From Promethearchaeota archaeon (GTDB lineage: Archaea; Asgardarchaeota; Lokiarchaeia; Sigynarchaeales; SOKP01): a stretch of DNA of 10,154 bases. A program made the position numbers and the translations under genes. Under the pieces are notes generated by a model. That model searched no databases. It was not told the DNA's origin and saw only the letters and a program-made list of their open reading frames with translations. The DNA lies in contig WJKD01000171.1 of NCBI GenBank assembly GCA_014729315.1, forward strand, positions 1-10,154, read 5' to 3'. Shown one piece after another: positions 1 to 6,363 of this stretch (position 1 is the stretch's first letter; every line of letters starts with the position of its first letter).

Positions 1-97
1 CGTTACATTCTTTACATTCATTTTTGACTTCCAAGACAATACCGCAGTCTGGACATTCCAAAACATTACCAATCTTTAAATCATGACATCCTACCAT
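1..97 (-). CDS. Small zinc-ribbon protein (5' part only)
   Basis: This is the beginning of a minus-strand gene whose 3' end lies outside the window. The 32 visible codons start with ATG at 97-95, preceded by a strong Shine-Dalgarno motif (AGGTGA on the minus strand, 102-107). The peptide begins MVGCHDLKIG and contains CPDC at residues 15-18 and CKEC at residues 28-31, plus Cys4-His5. Two CxxC knuckles about ten residues apart are the hallmark of a zinc ribbon or rubredoxin-like knuckle, so the product should bind one structural zinc ion. Short stand-alone zinc ribbons of this kind are common in archaea and may act in protein-protein or nucleic-acid contacts, but nothing here shows a function. 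The rest of the protein is not visible, so a larger protein with an N-terminal ribbon remains possible. Confidence 0.75.
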   Translation of the reverse strand, partial: MVGCHDLKIGNVLECPDCGIVLEVKNECKECN

Positions 98-411
98 TTT
101 TTTCACCTAAGCATAAAAATAGATTTGTGTTTAGCTAAAAATTGATTTAAAATATTTAAAAATTTTTTCTATAAACAATAAGGAAAAGGAAAAAAAGAGG
201 ACTATAATCCTTCATAAGTAATTGATTCGAGGTAAAATAAACCAAGAAAAATTAAGAATTATAAATTTGAATATTAATTTAATTACTTTTTATAATACAG
301 ATTTACGATTCTTTTACATTTTGTAGACAGTAGTTTAAAATAATTAACTTAGAATATAATAATAGAAATCTCTAATATAAAAATTAAAGAATATCTAATT
401 AGGTGATATTT
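98..411. other. AT-rich intergenic region with divergent promoters
   Basis: I find no convincing gene in these 314 bases. The left end carries the minus-strand gene's Shine-Dalgarno motif (102-107) and an A/T-only stretch at 146-160 that could be its TATA element, leaving a leader of about 25-30 nt. The right end carries the promoter and ribosome binding site of the small plus-strand gene. The middle (about 180-350) is purine-rich and then AT-rich, with no clear stem-loop or open frame carrying a ribosome binding site. Confidence 0.5.
352..361 (+). promoter_or_regulatory. Candidate TATA element of the 34-residue gene
   Basis: The string gaatataata lies about 50 bases before the ATG at 412. 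With the usual archaeal spacing of about 25 bases, transcription would start near 380-385 and give a leader of about 30 nt that keeps the AGGTGA ribosome binding site (401-406). A second A/T-rich string at 372-382 is possible, but a start set by it would fall at or inside the ribosome binding site. Assigned by eye in AT-rich DNA, so weak. Confidence 0.3.
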
Positions 412-516
412 ATGGAAGAATCAAAAAGTAAACAAGATGAAAAAGAAGAAGAAGAGAGTTTTTGGGAAAAACTCGGCAGATATCTTCCAAAGACTGGTCT
501 CTTTGGAGCTTATTAA
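412..516 (+). CDS. 34-residue acidic small protein, function unknown
   Basis: A short gene with a near-ideal ribosome binding site: AGGTGA at 401-406, five bases before the ATG at 412. The product has 34 residues in two parts: a highly charged N-terminal half (residues 1-15, Glu/Lys/Gln/Asp only, apart from two serines) and an aromatic, amphipathic C-terminal half (FWEKLGRYLPKTGLFGAY, residues 17-34). No cysteines and no transmembrane segment. The stop codon runs directly into a T-tract that looks like an archaeal terminator, so the gene appears to be a monocistronic unit. I recognise no family. The layout, a flexible acidic tail followed by a short hydrophobic/aromatic helix, would suit a peptide that docks on a partner protein or membrane surface, but that is a guess. 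It could be a chance frame; the ribosome binding site, TAA stop and terminator argue against that. Confidence 0.55.
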   Translation: MEESKSKQDEKEEEESFWEKLGRYLPKTGLFGAY

Positions 517-536
517 TTTTTTTTTATTAATTTTTT
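517..536 (+). terminator. T-tract terminator after the small gene
   Basis: Nine consecutive T residues (517-525) begin right after the TAA of the small gene, and a second run of six T follows at 531-536. Archaeal RNA polymerase terminates at T-rich tracts without needing a hairpin, so this is a good terminator for the 412-516 transcript. It also separates that gene from the convergent membrane-protein gene. Confidence 0.55.
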
Positions 537-621
537 AAAGAGAAACAAGGCATAAATTTTCTAAAGGTTTTTATAAAAGATTTTTAAGTCTTCTTAATTA
601 AATTTAAAATTTTTCTAATAC

Positions 622-1989
622 TTATTCTTTTTGTTGTGTATCCTCGTCAATTCGTTTTTTATCTGAATCTAAATCAGTGTTCATAATGTTTTTAATTGAT
701 TTTTGCCACTTATTACTCCACTTTTTCACATTTTCACCGATTTTATCCTTTACAGCTTTAACGCCATATTCAAAAGGTGTAATCCCTTCTTCTTGTTTAG
801 AAAAGAAACCCCCAATGTATCTTATTACTTGTTTTAGAGTATATTTATCAAGCATAAATTCTTTAAATCGTTTAGAAAACCGAAAGGACAGGATTGCAAA
901 AATTGTTATCATAAATGTAAATAATAGGTAGATTCTGTGGTAGATAGCTAATAATTCCAGATTTTGAGTAAAGAATAGTTGCAATCCGGGAATCTTAATA
1001 ATGAAGAATGAATCTAATATGACCATATGATAACCCAGAGCTAATCCTAAAACCATAATAATAAGTCCTCTCTCTCCAAAAGTCGACTTTAAACGATCAG
1101 TGAAATAGAGTCTCGATTGGAATATTACGGGATTTTCGTGGGGTTCAAGCCTTGTTGGAGTTTCACTAATTCTCATGGTTAAACTCTGGACTAAATATAA
1201 TATTACGATGAATACTACAGAAATATCAAGAATAACAGATGTTATCGTCCTACTTGTGGAAGAAAAACTAACAAGGAGGTGATAAAATGCGATAACATTA
1301 AAGAATCCTACAGCGGTTGCAAAATTCACGATGCTGGGCGTTTCCTCGAATTTCTTCGGAGCTCTTTTGATTAGAAGATAAACAATTATTGAATTCAAAA
1401 TACCAAATGATCCTAAAATTAAACTTCCAATTGAGAACCGAAGAATAATATAAATATAAATGGGGATTGAAATAAGGAGAACTATCTTAATAATATAACC
1501 GAAAAATATATGTTCTTTAGGCATGCCAAGTGTGATAATCTTTTTAGGAAACGATGTAAAAAAATACAGCGTAAGAAAAAATAACGAGATAGTAGAAATC
1601 ACGAGCCAGATAAGAAAAAATGATAATTTTATTAAACTAAAGATTGGACTTAAATAATTCCAATCGAAAAATAAGAAAAATATGGTTGTTGCTCCAAATA
1701 TCAAGATTGGGATAAGAAAATATATGAAAAGATTTTTAATTTTTCCGATTAAGAGACCACTTACAATCATTGCTAAGGAGAGAAATAATTGTAGAATTAG
1801 CATTGATTGGAGAAAGCTTATGTTAATGATAAAATTTAAGTAATTCATAATAGAAAGAGTAGTAGTAAATCCAGTAAGAACTACAAAAATAAGCGCAAAC
1901 GGAAAGAATTCCCTTCTTCTCAGTTTTTTTAGACCACCAAGTATCCTCCTTCGAACCCACCAAGCTAAAGTTCTCTCCAAATAAGACAT
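622..1989 (-). CDS. Polytopic membrane protein of unknown function
   Basis: A 455-residue integral membrane protein that I cannot place in a family. The N-terminus is strongly basic (arginine/lysine-rich, residues 6-26), which puts it in the cytoplasm. About ten hydrophobic segments follow, near residues 28-50, 59-82, 87-108, 115-143, 161-185, 186-207, 223-242, 249-270, 309-332 and 344-369. The segment between 270 and 308 is a polar loop (ETPTRLEPHENP and following). The last 85 residues form a charged, probably helical cytoplasmic tail ending DEDTQQKE. There is no ATP-binding motif, no conserved catalytic cluster and no cysteine pair to suggest a mechanism. The ATG at 1989 has no Shine-Dalgarno motif, but a TATA-like element sits about 29 bases before it, so the mRNA is probably leaderless. 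The gene is divergent from the CPIC-motif gene and convergent with the small gene, so context gives no function. Confidence 0.8.
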   Translation of the reverse strand: MSYLERTLAWWVRRRILGGLKKLRRREFFPFALIFVVLTGFTTTLSIMNYLNFIINISFLQSMLILQLFLSLAMIVSGLLIGKIKNLFIYFLIPILIFGATTIFFLFFDWNYLSPIFSLIKLSFFLIWLVISTISLFFLTLYFFTSFPKKIITLGMPKEHIFFGYIIKIVLLISIPIYIYIILRFSIGSLILGSFGILNSIIVYLLIKRAPKKFEETPSIVNFATAVGFFNVIAFYHLLVSFSSTSRTITSVILDISVVFIVILYLVQSLTMRISETPTRLEPHENPVIFQSRLYFTDRLKSTFGERGLIIMVLGLALGYHMVILDSFFIIKIPGLQLFFTQNLELLAIYHRIYLLFTFMITIFAILSFRFSKRFKEFMLDKYTLKQVIRYIGGFFSKQEEGITPFEYGVKAVKDKIGENVKKWSNKWQKSIKNIMNTDLDSDKKRIDEDTQQKE

Positions 1990-2011
1990 AGTATAATTAA
2001 AGATTTCATAG

Positions 2012-2024
2012 ATTAAAATATTAT
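2012..2024 (-). promoter_or_regulatory. TATA-like element giving a probable leaderless mRNA
   Basis: Read on the minus strand this is ataatattttaat, preceded by ttttcgag, which could serve as the TFB recognition element. Its centre is about 29 bases before the ATG at 1989. Archaeal TATA boxes are centred about 26-27 bases before the transcription start, so transcription would start at or within a few bases of the ATG. This agrees with the lack of a Shine-Dalgarno motif there. Confidence 0.4.
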
Positions 2025-2111
2025 CTCGAAAATACCTAAATTTATCTTCTTAGATCCATTGGATTTTGAAAAAGGAAGGGGTTTTTAAGATTGGTTAGGG
2101 AATTAGTGATT

Positions 2112-2116
2112 GGTGA
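2112..2116 (+). promoter_or_regulatory. GGTGA ribosome binding site favouring the 2124 start
   Basis: GGTGA matches the archaeal anti-Shine-Dalgarno sequence and lies seven bases before the TTG at 2124. Other genes in this window use the same core (AGGTGA before 412 and before the minus-strand ribbon gene) at similar spacing. The competing TTG at 2091 has only the weaker aaggaagggg (2072-2081) nine bases upstream, and the ATG at 2139 has nothing nearby. Confidence 0.45.
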
Positions 2117-2123
2117 GCTTTTT

Positions 2124-2693
2124 TTGTATGAACAATCCATGGGGACATCAGAGACAAATGTCGAAATAAATCCGAGACACATTTTAAAAAAAGTAAAAAT
2201 TGTATGCCCGATATGTAAGAAATCAGAAGAGATTCCTATACCTGATTCAATAGTAGCAAATTCACAAAAAATAATTACATTATCCGTTCCTGAAGGTATT
2301 GTGTGCGACCATCATTTCCAAGCGTTCATAGATCAGCAATGTAAGGTCAGAGGTTATCAAAAAGTAGATTACATTTTAAGTAATCGAACAGAGAGCAGTC
2401 TTAATGAAAAAAAAAGTAATCATCCTAAACGGAAAAATAGAAATCTTTTTGATCAACTTATTTTAAAGGAAAATTATGTTGAATACGATCCTCGCAAGGA
2501 TGTTGAAAAGAACAAGATTAAAGCTGATATTAATGAAATGGAAAAGCAGTTTGATTCGCAGGATAAAAAGAAAATAACTCAAGCTGAAATATACGAGGAA
2601 TTTTGGGAATTTATCGACAATAATAATCAAGAGTTTCAAGAATTTATAAAGAATGACGATAGAAGAAGCAACTCAAAAAGGACGAGGTTATGA
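2124..2693 (+). CDS. Zinc-binding-motif protein (CPIC...CDHH...VRGYQKVD), function unknown
   Basis: The product is about 189 residues from the TTG at 2124; a start at TTG 2091 would add eleven residues and ATG 2139 would remove five. The conserved-looking part is the N-terminal ~85 residues. It opens with NPRHILKKVK, then CPIC, then the run IPIPDS...SVPEG, then VCDHHFQAFIDQ, and ends VRGYQKVDY. The two CPIC cysteines with the Cys and two His of CDHH make a plausible four-ligand zinc site. From memory this CPIC/HHFQAF/VRGYQKVD pattern recurs in Lokiarchaeia-like genomes, often as an N-terminal module with variable tails, but I know of no assigned function. The C-terminal half is charged and low in complexity (Lys, Asn, Glu, Asp), probably helical with disordered stretches, and rich in aromatic-acidic segments near its end (EEFWEFIDNN and following). 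No transmembrane helix is present. The divergent position relative to the membrane protein gives no firm link. Confidence 0.7.
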   Translation: MYEQSMGTSETNVEINPRHILKKVKIVCPICKKSEEIPIPDSIVANSQKIITLSVPEGIVCDHHFQAFIDQQCKVRGYQKVDYILSNRTESSLNEKKSNHPKRKNRNLFDQLILKENYVEYDPRKDVEKNKIKADINEMEKQFDSQDKKKITQAEIYEEFWEFIDNNNQEFQEFIKNDDRRSNSKRTRL

Positions 2694-2935
2694 ATTAAAG
2701 TTTATGACAGAAAAAAAAATTTCACATCTAAGATGACATTATTTCATAAATTAAGTTATTCATTTTCTAATTTTCGTTAACTTACAAATTTGAATAAATG
2801 GAATAACTTAATAATTGAAAAATTCTTGATTTTTAGTATAAATAATATAGAGGATATTATCTAAATTTAAAAAGAAAAAGATTTAATATAATAGCTTCAA
2901 CGAACTTGATTTTAACGAGTTGATATAAGGAAACT
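2694..2935 (+). promoter_or_regulatory. Intergenic region with the promoter of the ABC operon
   Basis: No gene is evident in these 242 bases. The best promoter candidate is the purine-rich aaagaaaaag (2871-2880) running straight into atttaatata (2881-2890), which matches the archaeal TFB element plus TATA box arrangement. Transcription would then start near 2912 and leave a leader of about 24 nt before the ATG at 2936, with a modest ribosome binding site (taagga, 2926-2931). A second TATA-like string lies at 2836-2846. T-rich stretches around 2757-2775 could end the upstream transcript. No inverted repeat stands out as an operator. Confidence 0.4.
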
Positions 2936-4099
2936 ATGTATATCTCAGGATTAATTAGGAAAGAATTCGGTAGGATTAAGTCTGATAAGCGAACGTTAGT
3001 ATTAATATTCGTTATTCCTATAATCCTGATAATAATTTTCGGATTGACTTCGGGTGGAGGTCCCACCGAATTTTTCGATTGTGCGATAATATCAAAAGAT
3101 GAGATAGGTTATTATTCTTACGCTGACAATCAAACAAAACGATATTCTGCTCATGACGATACATTTATCGATATTGTCGAAGATGAATGTCAATCGTGGG
3201 GATTAATCGATTCTACCCATGTGGAAAATGAAGAAGAATACGATGACGCTATCGACGATTATATAAAGTTATTAAAAGACGAAACAATAGATGTGTTTTT
3301 AGTTTTAAAAGAGGATTTTTCTGAAACGATAGAGAATCAAACAGACACTACGTTAATTTATTATATCGATGGATCTGATCTACAGGCTATGAAGGCAATT
3401 GAAGTCGCATTAAAAGAACCTATTAGTTTATTTAAGATTGAAATTGAGAAAACAGAAAACTTTACCGTGATGATGCCGTATCTAGAATATGAAGTACCTT
3501 TTTGGGAAGCTCAGGTACTTAATTACGCTTTACCTATTGTTTTATCGATGGTTATCGTAGGATTGATAATGAACCTCACCACATTATCAATTGTTTCCGA
3601 AGGGCCATTACCACGAATGATGTTAACTCCCACTGCTAAAAATGAAATCATTTTAAGCAAGTTCGTTGCAAACACCGTTATTATGTTATTACAAGTAACA
3701 GAAATTTTCATTGTAAGTGCCATTTTTGGGATGTATAGTCTTGGCTCTCTTGTGAATCTTTATTTGGTACTTTTAATGACGGGATTTTCTGGAATTTCAA
3801 TAGGATTATTTATTTCTGCGTTCAGTAAAACAGAGCAAGTAGCAAATCAAATGTATATTATGATGTTTATAACCTTAGTGATCTTCTCTGGGGCGTTTGT
3901 ACCTATTGAATCTTTACCTGTTGTTATGCAAGCGATTATTTATTCTTTACCATTAAGTCATGCTATTCCGTTAATTGGAGGGATTACATATAAAGGGTTG
4001 CCAATTGATAGCTTTCATTTTTTGGGATTAACTTTGATAGCTATTGGCTATTTAGTCGTTGCTTATATCTTTTTTAGATTAAAAAAAGTTGAGGTGTAG
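2936..4099 (+). CDS. ABC-2 type transporter permease 1
   Basis: This 387-residue protein has the classic layout of an ABC-2 family exporter half-transporter. A cytoplasmic N-terminus with the usual KEFGRIKSDKRT stretch leads into TM1 (about 20-38). A large extracytoplasmic domain (about 45-192) follows, with three N-x-S/T sequons. Then come five further segments, near 194-216, 243-265, 268-296, 304-323 and 360-381, and a basic C-terminus. Between TM2 and TM3 lies the cytoplasmic coupling stretch with the family-typical pattern PLPRMMLTPTAKNEIILSK (224-242), which contacts the ATPase. The FSGAFVPIESLP and LPLSHAIP motifs (317-328, 338-345) are also typical of the family. It is clearly paralogous to the next gene, the two differing mainly in the extracytoplasmic domain, so a heterodimeric pore is likely. 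Start: ATG with taagga five bases upstream. The substrate is unknown; relatives move drugs, lipids, polysaccharides or peptides. Confidence 0.93.
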   Translation: MYISGLIRKEFGRIKSDKRTLVLIFVIPIILIIIFGLTSGGGPTEFFDCAIISKDEIGYYSYADNQTKRYSAHDDTFIDIVEDECQSWGLIDSTHVENEEEYDDAIDDYIKLLKDETIDVFLVLKEDFSETIENQTDTTLIYYIDGSDLQAMKAIEVALKEPISLFKIEIEKTENFTVMMPYLEYEVPFWEAQVLNYALPIVLSMVIVGLIMNLTTLSIVSEGPLPRMMLTPTAKNEIILSKFVANTVIMLLQVTEIFIVSAIFGMYSLGSLVNLYLVLLMTGFSGISIGLFISAFSKTEQVANQMYIMMFITLVIFSGAFVPIESLPVVMQAIIYSLPLSHAIPLIGGITYKGLPIDSFHFLGLTLIAIGYLVVAYIFFRLKKVEV

Positions 4100-4101
4100 T
4101 T

Positions 4102-5334
4102 TTGACTAATAATTCGAGTGATAAAAAAGCAACTAAAGTGGTCCAAACAACTTTTTTAAATAATTTGAAGAAAAAGTTCTTTAGAATATATAAGCAGATA
4201 ATTAAGGAATTTCGCTTATTGAAAACTGATAAGATGAACCTTCTTATCGCTTTAGTGTTGCCTCCAATGATTATTACTTTAATGGCCACCATGATGAATA
4301 GTGCAGCTAGCATAGATCCCGTAGAAGTTATTATCGTTAGCAATGATTCTCGGGAGTATGTTAATCAAAATAACTATACGCAAACAACCACGTTAGATAA
4401 TTTTACTGATAAATACATAGATGCTGTAGAAGAATCTAAGTATCTCACGTTGGTAGAATTTTATGACACTAGAGAGGAAAAATACGCAATGGAAACTGCT
4501 CGAGAAGAACTTAAAGCCGGTAGAATTGGTATTATTATCGTTATTCCGGTGGAATTTACAGAATTTTTGTATGCGGGTTTACCTGGAATTATTGAATGCG
4601 TACCTGATTCGTCTAACACTTTGTATTTACAAGACAAGCTCAATGCTGTGGAGGATTCAATTGAGATATTCGTGGAAGATAATAATTTGGATCCAGAAAT
4701 TGTATATCAAGAATACGAAGAATTTTCAGTACCTTCGGGATATAATTTTAGATTCAATTATAACTTGACTGTAATGTTTTCTCTAATGGTATTTGGAATA
4801 TCCAATGTACTGACAATCTTAGTTGTGGTTCAAGAGAAGCCAATAGCAAGACTTTTATTAACACCCGTTAAAAGATCCGAAATTCTGCTTTCCAAATATA
4901 TTGTTTATTCAATAGTACTTGCCACGCAAATCACCCTCATTCTTGTCAGTGCGACATTGAATGGAATGTATTTAGCAGGCTCCTTGATAGATCTATTTTT
5001 AGCGTTATTTATGTTAGGATTTAGTGGAATCTCTCTTGGTATGTTCATTAGCACACTAAGTAAAACTAAAACTGAAGCAAACCAAATATTCTTTGCATTT
5101 TTTATAGTCATCGTATTATTGTCAGGTATGTTCGTGCCGATAGGTTCTATGCCCGATTATTTGCAATTTATTGCGAACATATTACCGTTATCGCACGGTT
5201 CACCAATGTTAAGAGGGATTCTATCTAAAGGAAAGCCTGCTTTAGGATTTGACTTTTATTCCTTACTCGCATTAAGCTCGTGTTTGGTAATAATTTCGTT
5301 TATAATAATTCAGAGAAGGAGATATGAGGTCTAA
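4102..5334 (+). CDS. ABC-2 type transporter permease 2
   Basis: The second permease (410 residues) begins at TTG 4102, two bases after the first gene's stop, with GAGGTG (4091-4096) five bases upstream. The ribosome binding site therefore lies inside the end of permease 1, which suggests translational coupling. It has a longer cytoplasmic N-terminus than permease 1 (about 45 residues, Lys-rich), TM1 (about 46-66) and an extracytoplasmic domain (about 70-216). Five segments follow, near 218-243, 265-287, 292-319, 324-346 and 385-404. The coupling stretch ARLLLTPVKRSEILLSK (249-265) aligns with permease 1, as do GFSGISLGMFIS, SGMFVPIGSMP and ILPLSHGSP. Both proteins end in a short basic tail followed by -EV. 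The two permeases evidently arose by duplication and probably form one heterodimeric membrane unit. Confidence 0.93.
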   Translation: MTNNSSDKKATKVVQTTFLNNLKKKFFRIYKQIIKEFRLLKTDKMNLLIALVLPPMIITLMATMMNSAASIDPVEVIIVSNDSREYVNQNNYTQTTTLDNFTDKYIDAVEESKYLTLVEFYDTREEKYAMETAREELKAGRIGIIIVIPVEFTEFLYAGLPGIIECVPDSSNTLYLQDKLNAVEDSIEIFVEDNNLDPEIVYQEYEEFSVPSGYNFRFNYNLTVMFSLMVFGISNVLTILVVVQEKPIARLLLTPVKRSEILLSKYIVYSIVLATQITLILVSATLNGMYLAGSLIDLFLALFMLGFSGISLGMFISTLSKTKTEANQIFFAFFIVIVLLSGMFVPIGSMPDYLQFIANILPLSHGSPMLRGILSKGKPALGFDFYSLLALSSCLVIISFIIIQRRRYEV

Positions 5335-5339
5335 TAATA

Positions 5340-6341
5340 TTGAACGCTACTAATGTGAATGATTTGATGGTCAATGTTAAGGATTTAAATGTGCAATTTG
5401 GAGATGCTCATATAGTTCACGATGTGTCATTTAAAGTTAAAAAAGGGGAAATTATAGGTCTTTTTGGAATAAGTGGAGCGGGTAAAACAACAATTATTCG
5501 AGTTCTTACTTGCCAATTGAAAAATAAAAATTGGAACGGCTATGTCACGGTAACTGGACTAGATCCCTCGATAAGAAAGAACAAATCGTTGATACTCGGT
5601 AGAATTGGATATGTTCCTCAGCTTGAACAATTAAACCTATACTACGAGCTTTCTCCAATGGTAAACGTTAGCATATTTGCATCAACATATGGAATGGATA
5701 AAAAAGAAGCCTCCAAAATTGCTAAAGACCTATTTACAATATTAGATATACCTAAAGATACTTGGAATAATCCCTTAAAAAAATTAAGCGGTGGGGAAAA
5801 GAAAAGAGTTTCTATGGCCTTAGGACTAATTCATCAGCCAGGAGTATTATTCCTTGATGAGCCCACAACTGGTGTCGATGCCGCGAAAAGATACGAAGTG
5901 CTTTCCTACCTTAAGAAGCTTAATAGAAGATTAGGAACAACCATGTTCTTAATAACTCATGATATGGAATCTGCGTTGATCTGCGATAAGAGCGCCATAT
6001 TAAGAGAAGGGAGATTATTAGAATTCGATTCTAACACCAATTTAATTTCGTCCCTTCCCAGCAACGGTCTTTTGGTTCGGTTATCAATAGAAGATTTAAG
6101 CGAAGAAAAGATAAATCTGATAAGAGAGTTTGATCCCGTGAAGAGAGTAATTAGAGGAGGAAATAAAATTGTGGAAATTTTTATGGACGATTTTGAACAA
6201 AATTTTCAAAAACTAATCGAATATCTTCAGAAAAAAGAATTATTAATAACCACCATGAGTAAAGATGTAGCAACATTCAGAAGATACTTCCAATTGAGAA
6301 TTCAAGAAGAAGAAGAAAAAGAAGCGAGGAAAAATAATTAA
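5340..6341 (+). CDS. ABC transporter ATP-binding protein (exporter type)
   Basis: A 333-residue cytosolic ATPase that should power the two permeases. All catalytic motifs are intact: Walker A GISGAGKT (43-50), Q-loop Gln94 in YVPQ, signature LSGGE (149-153), Walker B VLFLDEP with catalytic Glu174, D-loop Asp180 and H-loop His207. The final ~90 residues (from about 243) form an extra domain with a beta-alpha-beta look, comparable to the C-terminal extension of ABC-2 drug and polysaccharide exporter ATPases, ending in a Glu/Lys-rich helix. The same kind of extension closes the downstream ATPase, supporting a heterodimer. The TTG start at 5340 lies five bases after permease 2's stop; GAGGT (5326-5330) is inside permease 2 and nine bases upstream of the start. 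ATG 5367 is a possible but worse start, with no ribosome binding site and loss of the residues before the first beta strand. Confidence 0.93.
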   Translation: MNATNVNDLMVNVKDLNVQFGDAHIVHDVSFKVKKGEIIGLFGISGAGKTTIIRVLTCQLKNKNWNGYVTVTGLDPSIRKNKSLILGRIGYVPQLEQLNLYYELSPMVNVSIFASTYGMDKKEASKIAKDLFTILDIPKDTWNNPLKKLSGGEKKRVSMALGLIHQPGVLFLDEPTTGVDAAKRYEVLSYLKKLNRRLGTTMFLITHDMESALICDKSAILREGRLLEFDSNTNLISSLPSNGLLVRLSIEDLSEEKINLIREFDPVKRVIRGGNKIVEIFMDDFEQNFQKLIEYLQKKELLITTMSKDVATFRRYFQLRIQEEEEKEARKNN

Positions 6342-6350
6342 AAATCAATA

Positions 6351-6355
6351 GAGGT
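6351..6355 (+). promoter_or_regulatory. GAGGT ribosome binding site pointing to an AUA start
   Basis: GAGGT is the same motif used by the preceding ATPase gene. It lies eight bases before ATA at 6364. The frame that encodes the large fusion protein is open from just after an in-frame TAG at 6355-6357, and no ATG, GTG or TTG occurs in that frame before 6508. The ATG at 6508 has no ribosome binding site next to it. The motif therefore argues for initiation at the AUA, or for a base error in an original ATG. Confidence 0.5.
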
Positions 6356-6363
6356 AGAGAAAC

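Noticed and set aside
198..211. Imperfect palindrome aggactataatcct in the left intergenic region
   Set aside because: Seven-base arms with a mismatch and no loop; this is expected by chance in AT-rich DNA and is not positioned against either promoter.
677..931. An 84-codon plus-strand frame opposite the membrane protein's C-terminal tail
   Set aside because: It is antisense to a longer, compositionally coherent membrane-protein gene, with no ribosome binding site and no motif.
2857..3066. A 69-codon minus-strand frame over the operon promoter and the start of permease 1
   Set aside because: It is antisense to the conserved N-terminus of permease 1, low in complexity and has no ribosome binding site.
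4463..4768. A 101-codon plus-strand frame inside permease 2
   Set aside because: It is an alternative frame of a gene whose own frame matches the ABC-2 permease family throughout. The product has no motif.
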